Assembly: GCA_964613725.1 (NCBI GenBank)
Contig: CAZTJY010000002.1
Span: 3,401-67,400 of the forward strand
DNA length: 64,000 nt
Source: Parapedobacter sp964613725
Lineage (GTDB): Bacteria > Bacteroidota > Bacteroidia > Sphingobacteriales > Sphingobacteriaceae
Direction of reading: 5' to 3'
The translations under genes were made by a program, and so were the position numbers. The notes under the pieces were generated by a model. The model ran no database searches. It was not told the DNA's origin and saw only the letters and a list, made by a program, of their open reading frames with translations. Positions within the stretch are counted from its first letter, which is position 1. Each line of letters begins with the position of its first letter. This document shows positions 17,930 through 26,104 of the stretch, one piece after another.

Positions 17930-18376
17930 TCAGCGGCCGAAAAAGTCTGCCGGAAAGAATTGATTGCCGTATTTTTCGCCAATCTCTTTTACAGCGGAGG
18001 GATCGGACGCGTTGATTTCGGCAAACATGTCATCAAGTCCCGCGGGAAAGACCGTGCATATCAGCGTGGCATCACTTTCGGAGGTATTCTTAAACGCATG
18101 TACCGCTCCTCCCGTGGGTATTCTGATGGTGTCTCCGGCTTTTGCTTGCTGCATACCATCTTCTGTATAAAAATCCACTTCACCGACAGCGACATAAAAG
18201 ACTTCTTCGATATCCGGATGAGCGTGCGGGCCTGGACCTCCCCCGGGAGGCACCACCATTTCAATTACGGCATAGGACCCGGCTGTTTCTTTACCCGAAA
18301 TTATCGTTCGGTACAACCCCTTGGCGATATGATAAATCTTCCTGTCGTTTTTACCTACCAATGATATACGTGCCAT
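17930..18376 (-). CDS. Cupin-domain protein (small, single cupin)
   Basis: The 148-residue protein has both cupin motifs. Motif 1 is GPGPHAHPDIEEVFYVAVGE (metal-binding His-His-Glu, residues about 50-70), and motif 2 is around GDTIRIPTGGAVHAFKN (His near 96). Single cupins of this type bind a metal and act as small dioxygenases, isomerases or sensors; the sequence does not say which. No signal peptide is present, so it is cytoplasmic. It stands alone between gene remnants, with a tandem 13-bp repeat upstream of its start. Confidence 0.85.
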   Translation of the reverse strand: MARISLVGKNDRKIYHIAKGLYRTIISGKETAGSYAVIEMVVPPGGGPGPHAHPDIEEVFYVAVGEVDFYTEDGMQQAKAGDTIRIPTGGAVHAFKNTSESDATLICTVFPAGLDDMFAEINASDPSAVKEIGEKYGNQFFPADFFGR

Positions 18377-18446
18377 TTCGTTTTTGTTAATGATGTGCCG
18401 GCTTTCAATAAACTCACCCGACCAGCAGCAATACTATGTTTATAAA

Positions 18447-18473
18447 TTTTCATCATCTTGTTTTCATCATCTT
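18447..18473. repeat. Tandem 13-bp direct repeat upstream of the cupin gene
   Basis: TTTTCATCATCTT occurs twice (18447-18459 and 18461-18473), identical, with a period of 14 bp. It lies about 70-100 bp before the cupin start, so it could be an operator. The rest of the 450-bp stretch from 18377 to 18830 shows no gene. Confidence 0.6.
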
Positions 18474-18834
18474 TTAACTCAGGTTTGTTACGCTATCCAG
18501 CGCGTGTCGGAACGATACGTGTTAAGTCATTTATACCCTAATTACGGTACATGTCGACCGTACGAGTGAATGTGGGCGGAATTTACGCTTTATTATTGAA
18601 GTATCATGAATATCTGAGCGAACAATTCTGCGATCGGAAAGCTTTGACGGTGGCGGAATAAGCCGTCATAGTGACGGTAATAGCCTCTGCTTCATAGTCA
18701 AAGTCCGCTTGCTGATTTTCTTTGATTTTGTTGCAAGAAGTTAAAAAGCCTGCAGCGAAATCAAATGAATACTATGTTTGCCAACATGGCCCGAAGAGAA
18801 ATGTTTGGATCCTGATCTTCAGATTGAAGAAGGA

Positions 18835-19041
18835 ATGATTGTAGTTGAACTGGCGAATACTTCTTTGTTCCTCATGAAAAGGAAACTTTTGAAACGTATA
18901 GCAAAAAAGCAGGTCGTGGGACGCAGTTTCCGGAGAACAATATCGGAACCATTATCAGTTGTGCTTTAACATCGAAAGAAGATGTAGATACAGCGTTGGA
19001 AAATGTGGTAAATTATGACTCCGATTTCCGAGGTGATGTTT
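18835..19041 (+). pseudogene. Decayed VOC-family (glyoxalase/bleomycin-resistance-like) gene
   Basis: Two frames together give a VOC-like sequence. ELANTSLFLM is in one frame and KETFETYSKKAGRGTQFPEN followed by NNIGTIISCALTSKEDVDTA in the next. The frame changes at about 18875. No intact N-terminus or C-terminus is present. The resemblance is to the small predicted lactoylglutathione lyases of Bacteroidota, by pattern only. Confidence 0.5.
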
Positions 19042-19064
19042 TTCGGCAGGAGAAAGGATTAACC

Positions 19065-19748
19065 CTACCCCCCTATCCGGAATTGCTCTACCATCCGCAG
19101 CAACTCGGAGATCTTATTGACACCCAGCTTGCGGTAGATGTTCTTAACATGCGTACTGACCGTACCCAAAGAAATAAACAGTTTGCCTGCAATTTCCTTT
19201 TTGCTGAGACCGGCGTAAAGCAATTCGACTATCTCCAACTCGCGGGCGGTAAGGGATAGATAGTGCTCATAACGAGATACGGATTCCTCCACTTCCATCG
19301 GCATCATCACTGTCATGGCCACTTTTGGCTTTCCGCGCCCATTACGGATAATCACCTTGGATGTGCCGACGGTCCTTTTCCATTGCCCGGCGGACTCCAA
19401 CAGTTTGTATTTTAAATTGAGGTAGCCCGGATGATCGTTACGGAAAAAAAACATCGATTCGATCAGGGTGTAATAGGTAGAGTGATGCACGGTTTTGAGG
19501 TAATAAAAATGGTCCATACCCTGCAAAATCCGGTTGTCGAAGCCGTAAAACTTCCTCAATTTTTCGTTAATGCAAATCGGCCGGTAATATTCCACATCGT
19601 GGATGGTAATGAGGTAGTCGGACCGGTCTATAATCTGCAGGAATGGTTCTTGGCGCACGCTATCGACCGTAAGCGGTGTTCGAGAGATAAGGGCGCAGTG
19701 AATTTTTTCAAACTCCTTTTGTAGCGGTAGAAATGGCTCCATATCCAT
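19065..19748 (-). CDS. LuxR-family transcriptional regulator with PAS-like sensor domain
   Basis: The C-terminal 65 residues form a LuxR/GerE helix-turn-helix (LTARELEIVELLYAGLSKKEIAGKLF, then GTVSTHVKNIYRKLGV). The N-terminal part (IDRSDYLITIHDVEYYRPICINEKLRKFYGF) looks like the PAS-type domain common in orphan LuxR regulators of Sphingobacteriaceae. No receiver Asp pattern is present, so it is probably not phosphorylated. I chose ATG 19748 (MDMEPF) rather than the longer frame because the latter runs into the divergent MFS gene. It likely controls that transporter, from which it is separated by about 80 bp. Confidence 0.85.
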   Translation of the reverse strand: MDMEPFLPLQKEFEKIHCALISRTPLTVDSVRQEPFLQIIDRSDYLITIHDVEYYRPICINEKLRKFYGFDNRILQGMDHFYYLKTVHHSTYYTLIESMFFFRNDHPGYLNLKYKLLESAGQWKRTVGTSKVIIRNGRGKPKVAMTVMMPMEVEESVSRYEHYLSLTARELEIVELLYAGLSKKEIAGKLFISLGTVSTHVKNIYRKLGVNKISELLRMVEQFRIGG

Positions 19749-19816
19749 TAGGTGTATTGATCGGATGTAAAGGCCACCAAGATAGTAAACAAATCCGAAA
19801 GCCGTATTTATTTGGT

Positions 19817-19824
19817 TAGCTTTG
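19817..19824 (+). promoter_or_regulatory. -7 element immediately before the MFS gene
   Basis: TAGCTTTG matches TAnnTTTG exactly and ends 6 bp before ATG 19831. Transcription from it would begin at or next to the start codon, giving an almost leaderless mRNA. Confidence 0.55.
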
Positions 19825-19830
19825 CAGCCC

Positions 19831-21009
19831 ATGCAGCATACTTCACAGTCGATCTACCGTTTGCCGTTCATCTTGCTTTGCATGAGTTCGCTACTTTTTT
19901 CGGCCAGCTTCAACATGCTGATCCCCGAACTACCCGCCTACCTCAGCAGCCTGGGTGGCGGTGAATATAAAGGGCTTATCATCGCGCTGTTTACGCTCAC
20001 TGCGGGGATATCGAGGCCGTTCAGCGGCAAGCTGACCGACACCGTGGGCCGCGTGCCCGTGATGGCGGTGGGCTCCATCGTGTGTTTTGTGTGCGGATTT
20101 CTTTATCCGGTACTATCCAGTGTATCCGGCTTCCTATTCCTACGTCTCATCCATGGGTTCTCCACGGGCTTCAAGCCCACGGCAACAGCGGCATACGTGG
20201 CCGACATCATCCCGCGTGAGCGGTGGGGCGAAGCGGCGGGCATGCACGGGCTGTGCTTCAGCCTCGGCATGGCCATCGGCCCGGCCGTGGGGAGTGCCAT
20301 CAGCCAGGCGTACTCGATCGATGCCCTTTTTTACTCCTCCTCCGTCTTCGCGCTGCTCTCCATCGTGATTTTGATGAACATGAAAGAGACGCTCCCAGCA
20401 CGGAAGCGGCAACGACTGCGGGCATCGTCATTCCGCATATCACGCACAGACATCATTGACCCCCTGGTAATCCCGGCGGCAGTCGTTACCCTCCTCTCGT
20501 ACGTTGCCTATGGTGCTATCCTTACGTTGATACCGGATTGGACAACGCACCTGGGCATATCCAATCGCGGTGTGTTTTTCGTCGCGTTCACCATATCGTC
20601 GGTGGCCATCCGCTTCTTTTCGGGCAGGCTCTCCGATCAGCACGGCCGCGTGCTCATCATCGAATACGGACTGGCAACGCTTATCCTATCCATGGGAATC
20701 CTGGCATGGGGCGAAAGCCCTTTATGGCTGGTCGTGGGTGCTGCGGTATACGGCATCGGTGGGGGCATCCTCTCGCCTGCCGTAAACGCATGGACCATCG
20801 ACCTAAGTAACCCCCACCAACGTGGAAAGGCCATGGCAACCATGTACATCGCCCTGGAAGCGGGGATTGGATTGGGTGCGCTCATCGCCGGATGGGTATA
20901 CTACGACCGCATTGCCCGCATTCCTTACATCTTCTTCGGCACAATGGTTGTGGCCGCCTGTGCCTGGCTTTACCTTCGGCGGTATAAGCGGCGCATGCCA
21001 ATGGGGTGA
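19831..21009 (+). CDS. MFS transporter, probable drug efflux
   Basis: The 392-residue protein has about 12 hydrophobic segments and the MFS signature loop between helices 2 and 3 (GKLTDTVGRVPVM), with a second copy after helix 8 (GRLSDQHGRVLI). The N-terminal half is of the drug:H+ antiporter type (tetracycline/bicyclomycin exporter-like). Its cargo cannot be read from sequence. I chose ATG 19831 over the upstream TTG because of the tightly placed -7 element. The divergent LuxR gene is the likely regulator. Confidence 0.88.
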   Translation: MQHTSQSIYRLPFILLCMSSLLFSASFNMLIPELPAYLSSLGGGEYKGLIIALFTLTAGISRPFSGKLTDTVGRVPVMAVGSIVCFVCGFLYPVLSSVSGFLFLRLIHGFSTGFKPTATAAYVADIIPRERWGEAAGMHGLCFSLGMAIGPAVGSAISQAYSIDALFYSSSVFALLSIVILMNMKETLPARKRQRLRASSFRISRTDIIDPLVIPAAVVTLLSYVAYGAILTLIPDWTTHLGISNRGVFFVAFTISSVAIRFFSGRLSDQHGRVLIIEYGLATLILSMGILAWGESPLWLVVGAAVYGIGGGILSPAVNAWTIDLSNPHQRGKAMATMYIALEAGIGLGALIAGWVYYDRIARIPYIFFGTMVVAACAWLYLRRYKRRMPMG

Positions 21010-21023
21010 CCCACAGGCGCTAA

Positions 21024-21890
21024 TTAAGCGCGCTTCCTCACACGGACCCATATCTCGCTGTAAGCGTGGCCTTTCTTTTGCTTATCCATTTTTGTAAACG
21101 AAAAGGAAGGCGCCTCAACCAACTCATACCCCGATGAAGGAAGCCATTCGGCATACACACTGGCCATGGTCTGCTGCAATACACCCGGAAACGGCCCGTT
21201 ATTGGGGAATACGGCCCACGAACCTGCTTCAACAGGTAACGTCGTCAATGGCTCGCTTAACGGCTGCTCCGTAGTTAGTACGCCGATCATGTGGGTCAAA
21301 TCGCCCTCTTCTTTTAAGAACTTCGCCTCGGCATCATAAGAAACATTGACGACCTCGAAAGGTGCCAAGTTTTGAAGGGAATGCATTTCTTCCCGCTGTT
21401 CGTCAGTAATGCTTTGGGCAAGCTCGACAATCGCATTGTTGACGCCCTCGAATTGCATGGGCACGCGCTTGCTTACACCGACGAAGTTGAACGCCGGCTT
21501 CTCTTCAATTCTAAATTCCATAGTGATTCCTCCTTTTACAGTGATAATAAATGACAGTTTGGGAAAGGACCTGCTTGTGTTGCTCTTGAGCGCATCCGAA
21601 GGCAGGAATCCGCTCCATTTCTTGAATGCTCTGCTAAAACCATCCATCGACTGGTAGCCATACTTAAAGGCAACATCGGTAACCCGTTCGCCTGCCAGCA
21701 AATCTTTGCAGGCCTCCGAAAGCTTCCGGTTTTTGATGTATTCGCCGAGTGTAAGCCCGGAGAGGTACTGGAATACCTTCCTGAAGTGGAAATCGGGAAC
21801 GCCAGCGTAGTCAGCAATGGATGCTAGCGACAACTCGTCGGTGATGTGATCTTCGATATAATCCATCACCCGATTTAATTCGTTTAACAT
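21024..21890 (-). CDS. AraC-type regulator with GyrI-like effector-binding domain
   Basis: From ATG 21890, which has AGGAG placed 5 bp upstream, the product is 288 residues. The first 105 form two AraC helix-turn-helix motifs (LASIADYAGVPDFHFRKVFQ and VTDVAFKYGYQSMDGFSRAFKKW). The C-terminal half (from MEFRIEEKPAFNFVGVSKRV) is a GyrI-like/effector-binding fold, as in Rob and BmrR, which bind hydrophobic drugs. The combination points to a multidrug- or stress-responsive activator. The in-frame upstream extension to 21989 is unlikely given the ribosome-binding site. It converges on the MFS gene, with 14 bp between the stops. Confidence 0.9.
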   Translation of the reverse strand: MLNELNRVMDYIEDHITDELSLASIADYAGVPDFHFRKVFQYLSGLTLGEYIKNRKLSEACKDLLAGERVTDVAFKYGYQSMDGFSRAFKKWSGFLPSDALKSNTSRSFPKLSFIITVKGGITMEFRIEEKPAFNFVGVSKRVPMQFEGVNNAIVELAQSITDEQREEMHSLQNLAPFEVVNVSYDAEAKFLKEEGDLTHMIGVLTTEQPLSEPLTTLPVEAGSWAVFPNNGPFPGVLQQTMASVYAEWLPSSGYELVEAPSFSFTKMDKQKKGHAYSEIWVRVRKRA

Positions 21891-21994
21891 ACTTTCTCCT
21901 TTCGACGCAGCAAAATTACCTATGCTTGTTCGATACTGCTCGACATTGATGACACAAAAATATCGGATGGCAATAATTAGAACCGACAAAAACG

Positions 21995-22027
21995 AAAGGT
22001 CTCCAAACGGGGAGAATGGAGACCTTT
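21995..22027. other. 10-bp perfect inverted repeat (stem-loop) in a 250-bp intergenic region
   Basis: AAAGGTCTCC (21995-22004) and GGAGACCTTT (22018-22027) enclose a 13-base loop. It lies 105 bp upstream of the AraC-GyrI gene. A second small hairpin (GTGTA/TACAC, near 22070-22086) follows. There is no proper T run, so it may be a leader RNA structure or operator. Confidence 0.5.
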
Positions 22028-22146
22028 ACTAACCAATTATAAACCTAAATTATGATACCACAAAGGTAGTGTATTTTTTACACTATGCAAAATTATTTGT
22101 AAAAATATTTTTTTTCCCACGCGGCCGGAAGGATGCCTCCATCCAA

Positions 22147-23088
22147 TCAGTTAAAACTTGCCCGAAAGGCCAGCGGACTCTGGTTGGTTTTGTTTCGGAA
22201 AAACTTACTGAACGACTGCGGATGCTCGAAACCCAGTGAATAAGCAATCTCCGACACGGATAAGCTGGTGGTGGAAAGCTGTTCTTTTGCCCTTTCGATC
22301 AGCTTGTTGTGGATATGTTGCTGGGTGTTCTGCCCGGTGAGCGACCGCAGCATATCGCTGAGGTAGCTAGGGGAAAAATTCAAGCGGTCGGCGAGCGATT
22401 GGACCGTGGGGATGCCTTGGCTCAGCGCAGCTTGACCGTCGAAATATTCATCCAATATCGCTTCCAGTTTTGGCAAGACACCGTCGTTGACCGGCTTCCG
22501 CGTGAGGAACTGCCGTTTGTAGAATCTTTGTGCGTAACTCAACAGCAGCTCGATCTGCGAAATGATGACGTCGTGGCTCACGTCATCGATGCGGTTGTTA
22601 AGCTCATCTTCCATGTTGCGGAAAACGGACAGGATAACTTCCTTTTCCTTGTCCGAGAGATGGAGCGCCTCGTTGATGGAATAGGAGAAATAGTGGTAGC
22701 GCTTGATGGTTTTCGCCAAGGGGTAATTCAGCAGGAAATCGGGGTGCATCAACAGTGTGATCTGCTGGTCAATGCATTGGTTTTCCACCGTACGGCCATG
22801 CACCCGGGCGTTGTTGCCCACCACTTGATTCGGCGCAGCGAAGAACATGCCGCCCTCATTGAAATCAAAATAGGTCTGCCCGTACCGCAGGGTGCCCCCC
22901 AGATGAGGCCGAAACGAGATTTTATAAAAGTTTAGTACATGGTGGTGCTGCGGGGGTGTACCGGTAACCGGTCGATCCACACCGTTGACCAAGGCAATCA
23001 ACGGATGCTGGGGAGCCGAAAAACCGGCTGCTTTCATGGCTTCGGATAGCGACTCAAAGAGTAACGGGGCCTGCTCGCTTTTCTTCAT
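22147..23088 (-). CDS. AraC-family transcriptional regulator
   Basis: The 313-residue protein has an N-terminal cupin-like AraC sensor half (HHHVLNFYKISF, GGMFFAAPNQV) and a C-terminal double helix-turn-helix (VQSLADRLNFSPSYLSDMLRSLTG and LSVSEIAYSLGFEHPQSFSKFFRNKT). AraC proteins of this subgroup commonly sit beside an oxidoreductase they activate. Here a short-chain dehydrogenase gene lies 98 bp upstream in the same direction. A tandem 15-bp repeat containing a TAACTTTG promoter element lies directly before the start, which suggests autoregulation. Confidence 0.93.
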   Translation of the reverse strand: MKKSEQAPLLFESLSEAMKAAGFSAPQHPLIALVNGVDRPVTGTPPQHHHVLNFYKISFRPHLGGTLRYGQTYFDFNEGGMFFAAPNQVVGNNARVHGRTVENQCIDQQITLLMHPDFLLNYPLAKTIKRYHYFSYSINEALHLSDKEKEVILSVFRNMEDELNNRIDDVSHDVIISQIELLLSYAQRFYKRQFLTRKPVNDGVLPKLEAILDEYFDGQAALSQGIPTVQSLADRLNFSPSYLSDMLRSLTGQNTQQHIHNKLIERAKEQLSTTSLSVSEIAYSLGFEHPQSFSKFFRNKTNQSPLAFRASFN

Positions 23089-23096
23089 GTTACAAC

Positions 23097-23126
23097 GTTA
23101 GGGTATTCAAAGTTAGGGTATACAAA
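23097..23126 (-). promoter_or_regulatory. Tandem 15-bp repeat overlapping the AraC gene promoter
   Basis: GTTAGGGTATTCAAA (23097-23111) is followed immediately by GTTAGGGTATACAAA (23112-23126), 14 of 15 bases identical. On the minus strand the junction reads TAACTTTG (23108-23115), a perfect -7 element, so a protein bound here would cover the promoter. It is probably an operator for the adjacent AraC protein. Confidence 0.6.
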
Positions 23127-23186
23127 TGTAAAATACCAGCCGGTAGTCGTTCTCGGATGCCGGCTGGCTGCTAATAGGCGTCAAAA

Positions 23187-24047
23187 TCAGCCTTGTGCGG
23201 CATTCGACAAGGCTTCCCACGCTTCCCAGGTTTTTAACCGATTGGCGTACGCCTCGCGCACCTCGGGCAGGTTGTACTTTCCGAGGAATAGGCGCAACGG
23301 AGGATTGGGAGCGTCTACAACGGCAAAAACCGCTTCGGGCGTGGCCCGTGGATTGCCTTGGTCCAAGCGCTGGATGTTGCCGAAAACCTCTGCCTTCAAT
23401 TCGTCATAAATCGCCTGCCCATCCGCAAACTTCAGCGATTGCTGGCTGCCGAACTCGGTGGCATAGGCCCCCGGCTCGATGATGGTTACATCGATACCGA
23501 ACGGCTTCACCTCGGTGGCCAAGCTCTCATAGATGGCTTCGAAGGCCCATTTGGACGAGCAATAATAGCCGATGACCGGATGGGTTACATGCCCGAGTGA
23601 GCTGGACACGCCCACGAGGTGCCCATGGCCCTGCTGCCGCAACAACGGCAATGCGGCCTGGATAACGGCAACGGGGCCAAGCACGTTGGTTTCATACAAT
23701 TGCCGGATATCATCGGCACGGGCTTCTTCAATGGTTGACACAAGCGAATATCCCGCGTTGTTCAACACCACATCTAGCCGGCCGAAATGGGCATGGGCAT
23801 CGTTGACCGCGGCTGTTACCTGCTCGGCGTTGGTTACGTCTACGGCCAACGTGAGGACGTTTGCACCGTATTTTTCTTTTAGATCGGCAATACTTTCCAA
23901 TCTGCGGGCCGTAGCGACCACCTTATCGCCACGTTGGAGTGCAGCCTCGGTCCATACGCGACCGAATCCGCGGGAAGCACCCGTGATGAACCATATTTTC
24001 GTTGTCGTTTTCACAGCTTGTGCTGTTCCTGTTTGTTGTTGTGCCAT
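23187..24047 (-). CDS. Short-chain dehydrogenase/reductase (SDR)
   Basis: From ATG 24047 the product is 286 residues. It shows the classical SDR marks: the nucleotide-binding TGASRGFGR (TGxxxGxG), the structural NNAG motif, catalytic Ser in VSSSLGHV, and the active-site pair YYCSSKWAFE (YxxxK). The substrate is unknown; such enzymes reduce carbonyls or oxidise alcohols with NAD(P)H. The upstream region carries two direct repeats 21 bp apart, and the next gene on the strand encodes an AraC regulator, which together suggest inducible control. The frame can be extended to 24104, but that would run into the repeat region. Confidence 0.92.
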   Translation of the reverse strand: MAQQQTGTAQAVKTTTKIWFITGASRGFGRVWTEAALQRGDKVVATARRLESIADLKEKYGANVLTLAVDVTNAEQVTAAVNDAHAHFGRLDVVLNNAGYSLVSTIEEARADDIRQLYETNVLGPVAVIQAALPLLRQQGHGHLVGVSSSLGHVTHPVIGYYCSSKWAFEAIYESLATEVKPFGIDVTIIEPGAYATEFGSQQSLKFADGQAIYDELKAEVFGNIQRLDQGNPRATPEAVFAVVDAPNPPLRLFLGKYNLPEVREAYANRLKTWEAWEALSNAAQG

Positions 24048-24104
24048 TGTCTTAATCTTTAAATGAGCAATGGTACAAAGGTCGGCCGACACAGTGGCGC
24101 ACAC

Positions 24105-24140
24105 GTAGCCAAATTGGGTGGGGTTGTAGCCAGAATGGGT
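24105..24140 (-). promoter_or_regulatory. Two direct repeats with 21-bp period upstream of the SDR gene
   Basis: GTAGCCAAATTGGGT (24105-24119) and GTAGCCAGAATGGGT (24126-24140) match at 13 of 15 bases. A period of 21 bp is two helical turns, the layout of AraC-family half-sites. A partial third copy (TTGGGTAGGATC) follows at 24147. It lies 58-93 bp before the SDR start. Confidence 0.6.
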
Positions 24141-24157
24141 AGGATCTTGGGTAGGAT

Positions 24158-24676
24158 CTATTGCTCATTCATCGAACGTGCCTCCAAATGCCGTTGGATG
24201 TCGGTGATTTGGTGTACATGCCATTTCGTATGCACGCAAATAAAAGTTAACCATTCGTATCGGGTGAGGTAGCCCATGAATGGGAATTCCATGTCGAGGC
24301 ACAAAACCGTCAAGTCTTTCCCATTGGATATTTGAAGCAATTTCTCCTTGTTTCGCGTTAGTTGAGCAATGAGTCCCGGTATATTATGCGTAGTTTCCTT
24401 TGGATATACCTGGGGAGACGCTTTCGACTTCTGGCTCCTATCGGAAAATATACCACGCAGGGCCGGAACCCGTTCGTCATGTCTCCGGTCAGCAGGCTGC
24501 GTTTTAACATCGGGGAGACCCCGGCTGCTGATAATGATGTGCTCTGCGACTTGCCCGATGGTCCAACTCCCCTCAAAAGGCACTTCATCAACGCTTCTTT
24601 CAGCTACCGTATCTAATGTTTCAATTACGGTGTCAAAGACGGTTTGGATTTCCTTACGTATGTTCTCAGCTCCCAT
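24158..24676 (-). CDS. DinB/YfiT-like metal-binding four-helix protein
   Basis: The 172-residue protein reads as the DinB_2 fold: a first helix with VFDTVIETLDTV, then SWTIGQVAEHIIISS carrying the first metal His, and the C-terminal HTKWHVHQI carrying the other two. Members are putative metal-dependent thiol transferases or hydrolases (bacillithiol/mycothiol S-transferase relatives), mostly uncharacterised. It is cytoplasmic, with no signal peptide. It diverges from a secreted beta-propeller gene and has no obvious partner. Confidence 0.8.
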   Translation of the reverse strand: MGAENIRKEIQTVFDTVIETLDTVAERSVDEVPFEGSWTIGQVAEHIIISSRGLPDVKTQPADRRHDERVPALRGIFSDRSQKSKASPQVYPKETTHNIPGLIAQLTRNKEKLLQISNGKDLTVLCLDMEFPFMGYLTRYEWLTFICVHTKWHVHQITDIQRHLEARSMNEQ

Positions 24677-24840
24677 ATATGATTATTTTGTGCGGTTACA
24701 CCACGTCGGCGCACCAATACTTTATCGATCAAGGCAAAACTAACATGTTTCACTGGAATATAAGACTGGAAAAGTGCCTTTTTAAAGGGGGAATCCGGAC
24801 AATAAGCGCTACCTTTAACCAATCCATCCAATGAAAAGAA

Positions 24841-26055
24841 ATGAGACGCAAACCCTTACCTTCCCTACGCTTCATCGCCGCCCTTTTTATGGGTGTGGCT
24901 TGTGGCCACCGTACCGCCGCACAACGGGATGCCAAGCTGGCCACCGACACCGTAAACCTCAGCTATACGGTGGAAGAGGCCCCGGAATGGACACGGCTAT
25001 TTGACCGTACGTCGGGCTGGTTTGGCGCCGACGGCATTTTTTCGATACCGCTCCACGGCGTGGATACGCCGCAGTCTACCCAGGGCAGCCAAACGTTGCT
25101 CGTATTCAGCGACACCATGATCGGCGAGGTTGAAGACGGTGAATTGCAGCCCGGCTCGGTGATGATCAATAATTCGGTGGCCATGCTGGACGGGGCGACG
25201 CCCGATGAAAACCGTATCCGGTTCTTCTGGGATAACGATAATGCAGGGACTCCGGCATCGGTGTTCGTGCCGGAAACACCTCAAGCCCGCCCGGGCGAGT
25301 ATTATTGGCTGGGCGACGGATTCGTGAACCAGGAATTGGGCAATACAACGTATGTTTTTGGCTACCGGGTCAGGCATACCGATGCCGCAGTGTTTCCCTT
25401 CGAAGAGGTGGGCAATACACTGATTGCCATTCCGGCGGGCAGCCAACCGCCCTTTAAGAACCACCGGCAGATGGATACGCCGTTCTTCATCCGCGACTCG
25501 TTGGACAGCCGCAACAATGGTTCATTCGGGGCAGGTATCTTGGTAAACACCGCGGCCTCGGGTGCCCCAACCCCGGATGGGTATGTATATGTGTACGGCG
25601 TGCGGGGTCCGGCGAAGCAAGTACTGGTGGCCCGTGTGAAGCCCAAAGATTTCGAACACTTTGCCGCATGGCACTTTTGGGATGAAGACGGGTGGAACAC
25701 CGACATGGACAAAGCGGCACCAATAGCCGACCGCGCATCCAACGAGCTCAGCGTAACGCCATTGCCAGACGGCCGGTATGCGCTTGTTTTCCAAACGGAC
25801 GGAATCGGCACGACGGTGGGGCTGCGCATCGGCCTTGCACCGGCAGGGCCATTTGGCCCCATCAAGGAATTATGGGATTGCCCCGAAGTGAAGCAGAAAA
25901 ACTTCTTCGTGTACAATGCGAAGGCGCATGCTAACCTGTCCGAAAAGGGCGAGCTACTTATCAGCTACAACGTGAATTCTTTCGATTTCCTAACGGACAT
26001 CCAGAAAACGCCGAACCTTTACCGGCCGCGGTTCATCCGCGTGAAGTTTTTGTAA
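24841..26055 (+). CDS. Secreted five-bladed beta-propeller protein (DUF4185/DUF5005-like)
   Basis: The 404-residue protein has a signal peptide (ending near AAQRD). It then shows the repeating pattern of glycoside-hydrolase-like propellers: WTRLFDRTSGWFGADGIFSIPL, LLVFSDTMIGEV, NQELGNTTYVFGYRV, NSFDFLTDIQKTPNLYRPRFI. DUF4185 contains endo-D-arabinanases (GH183), and DUF5005 is a related uncharacterised group. I cannot tell which of these it belongs to, and the substrate is unknown. A TACCTTTA element (24810-24817) lies 23 bp upstream of ATG 24841. It is followed by an orphan secreted protein gene. Confidence 0.75.
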   Translation: MRRKPLPSLRFIAALFMGVACGHRTAAQRDAKLATDTVNLSYTVEEAPEWTRLFDRTSGWFGADGIFSIPLHGVDTPQSTQGSQTLLVFSDTMIGEVEDGELQPGSVMINNSVAMLDGATPDENRIRFFWDNDNAGTPASVFVPETPQARPGEYYWLGDGFVNQELGNTTYVFGYRVRHTDAAVFPFEEVGNTLIAIPAGSQPPFKNHRQMDTPFFIRDSLDSRNNGSFGAGILVNTAASGAPTPDGYVYVYGVRGPAKQVLVARVKPKDFEHFAAWHFWDEDGWNTDMDKAAPIADRASNELSVTPLPDGRYALVFQTDGIGTTVGLRIGLAPAGPFGPIKELWDCPEVKQKNFFVYNAKAHANLSEKGELLISYNVNSFDFLTDIQKTPNLYRPRFIRVKFL

Positions 26056-26081
26056 AAAAGAAAATCTTTTTACTACCTTAG
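26049..26081 (+). promoter_or_regulatory. Promoter of the 26105 gene, overlapping a hairpin
   Basis: TTTG (26049-26052) and TACCTTAG (26074-26081) are 21 bp apart. The -7 element lies inside a perfect 8-bp inverted repeat TTTTACTA/TAGTAAAA (26068-26086), which may also help end the upstream transcript. Confidence 0.5.
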
Positions 26082-26104
26082 TAAAACCAATTCACAAAAA
26101 CGCC

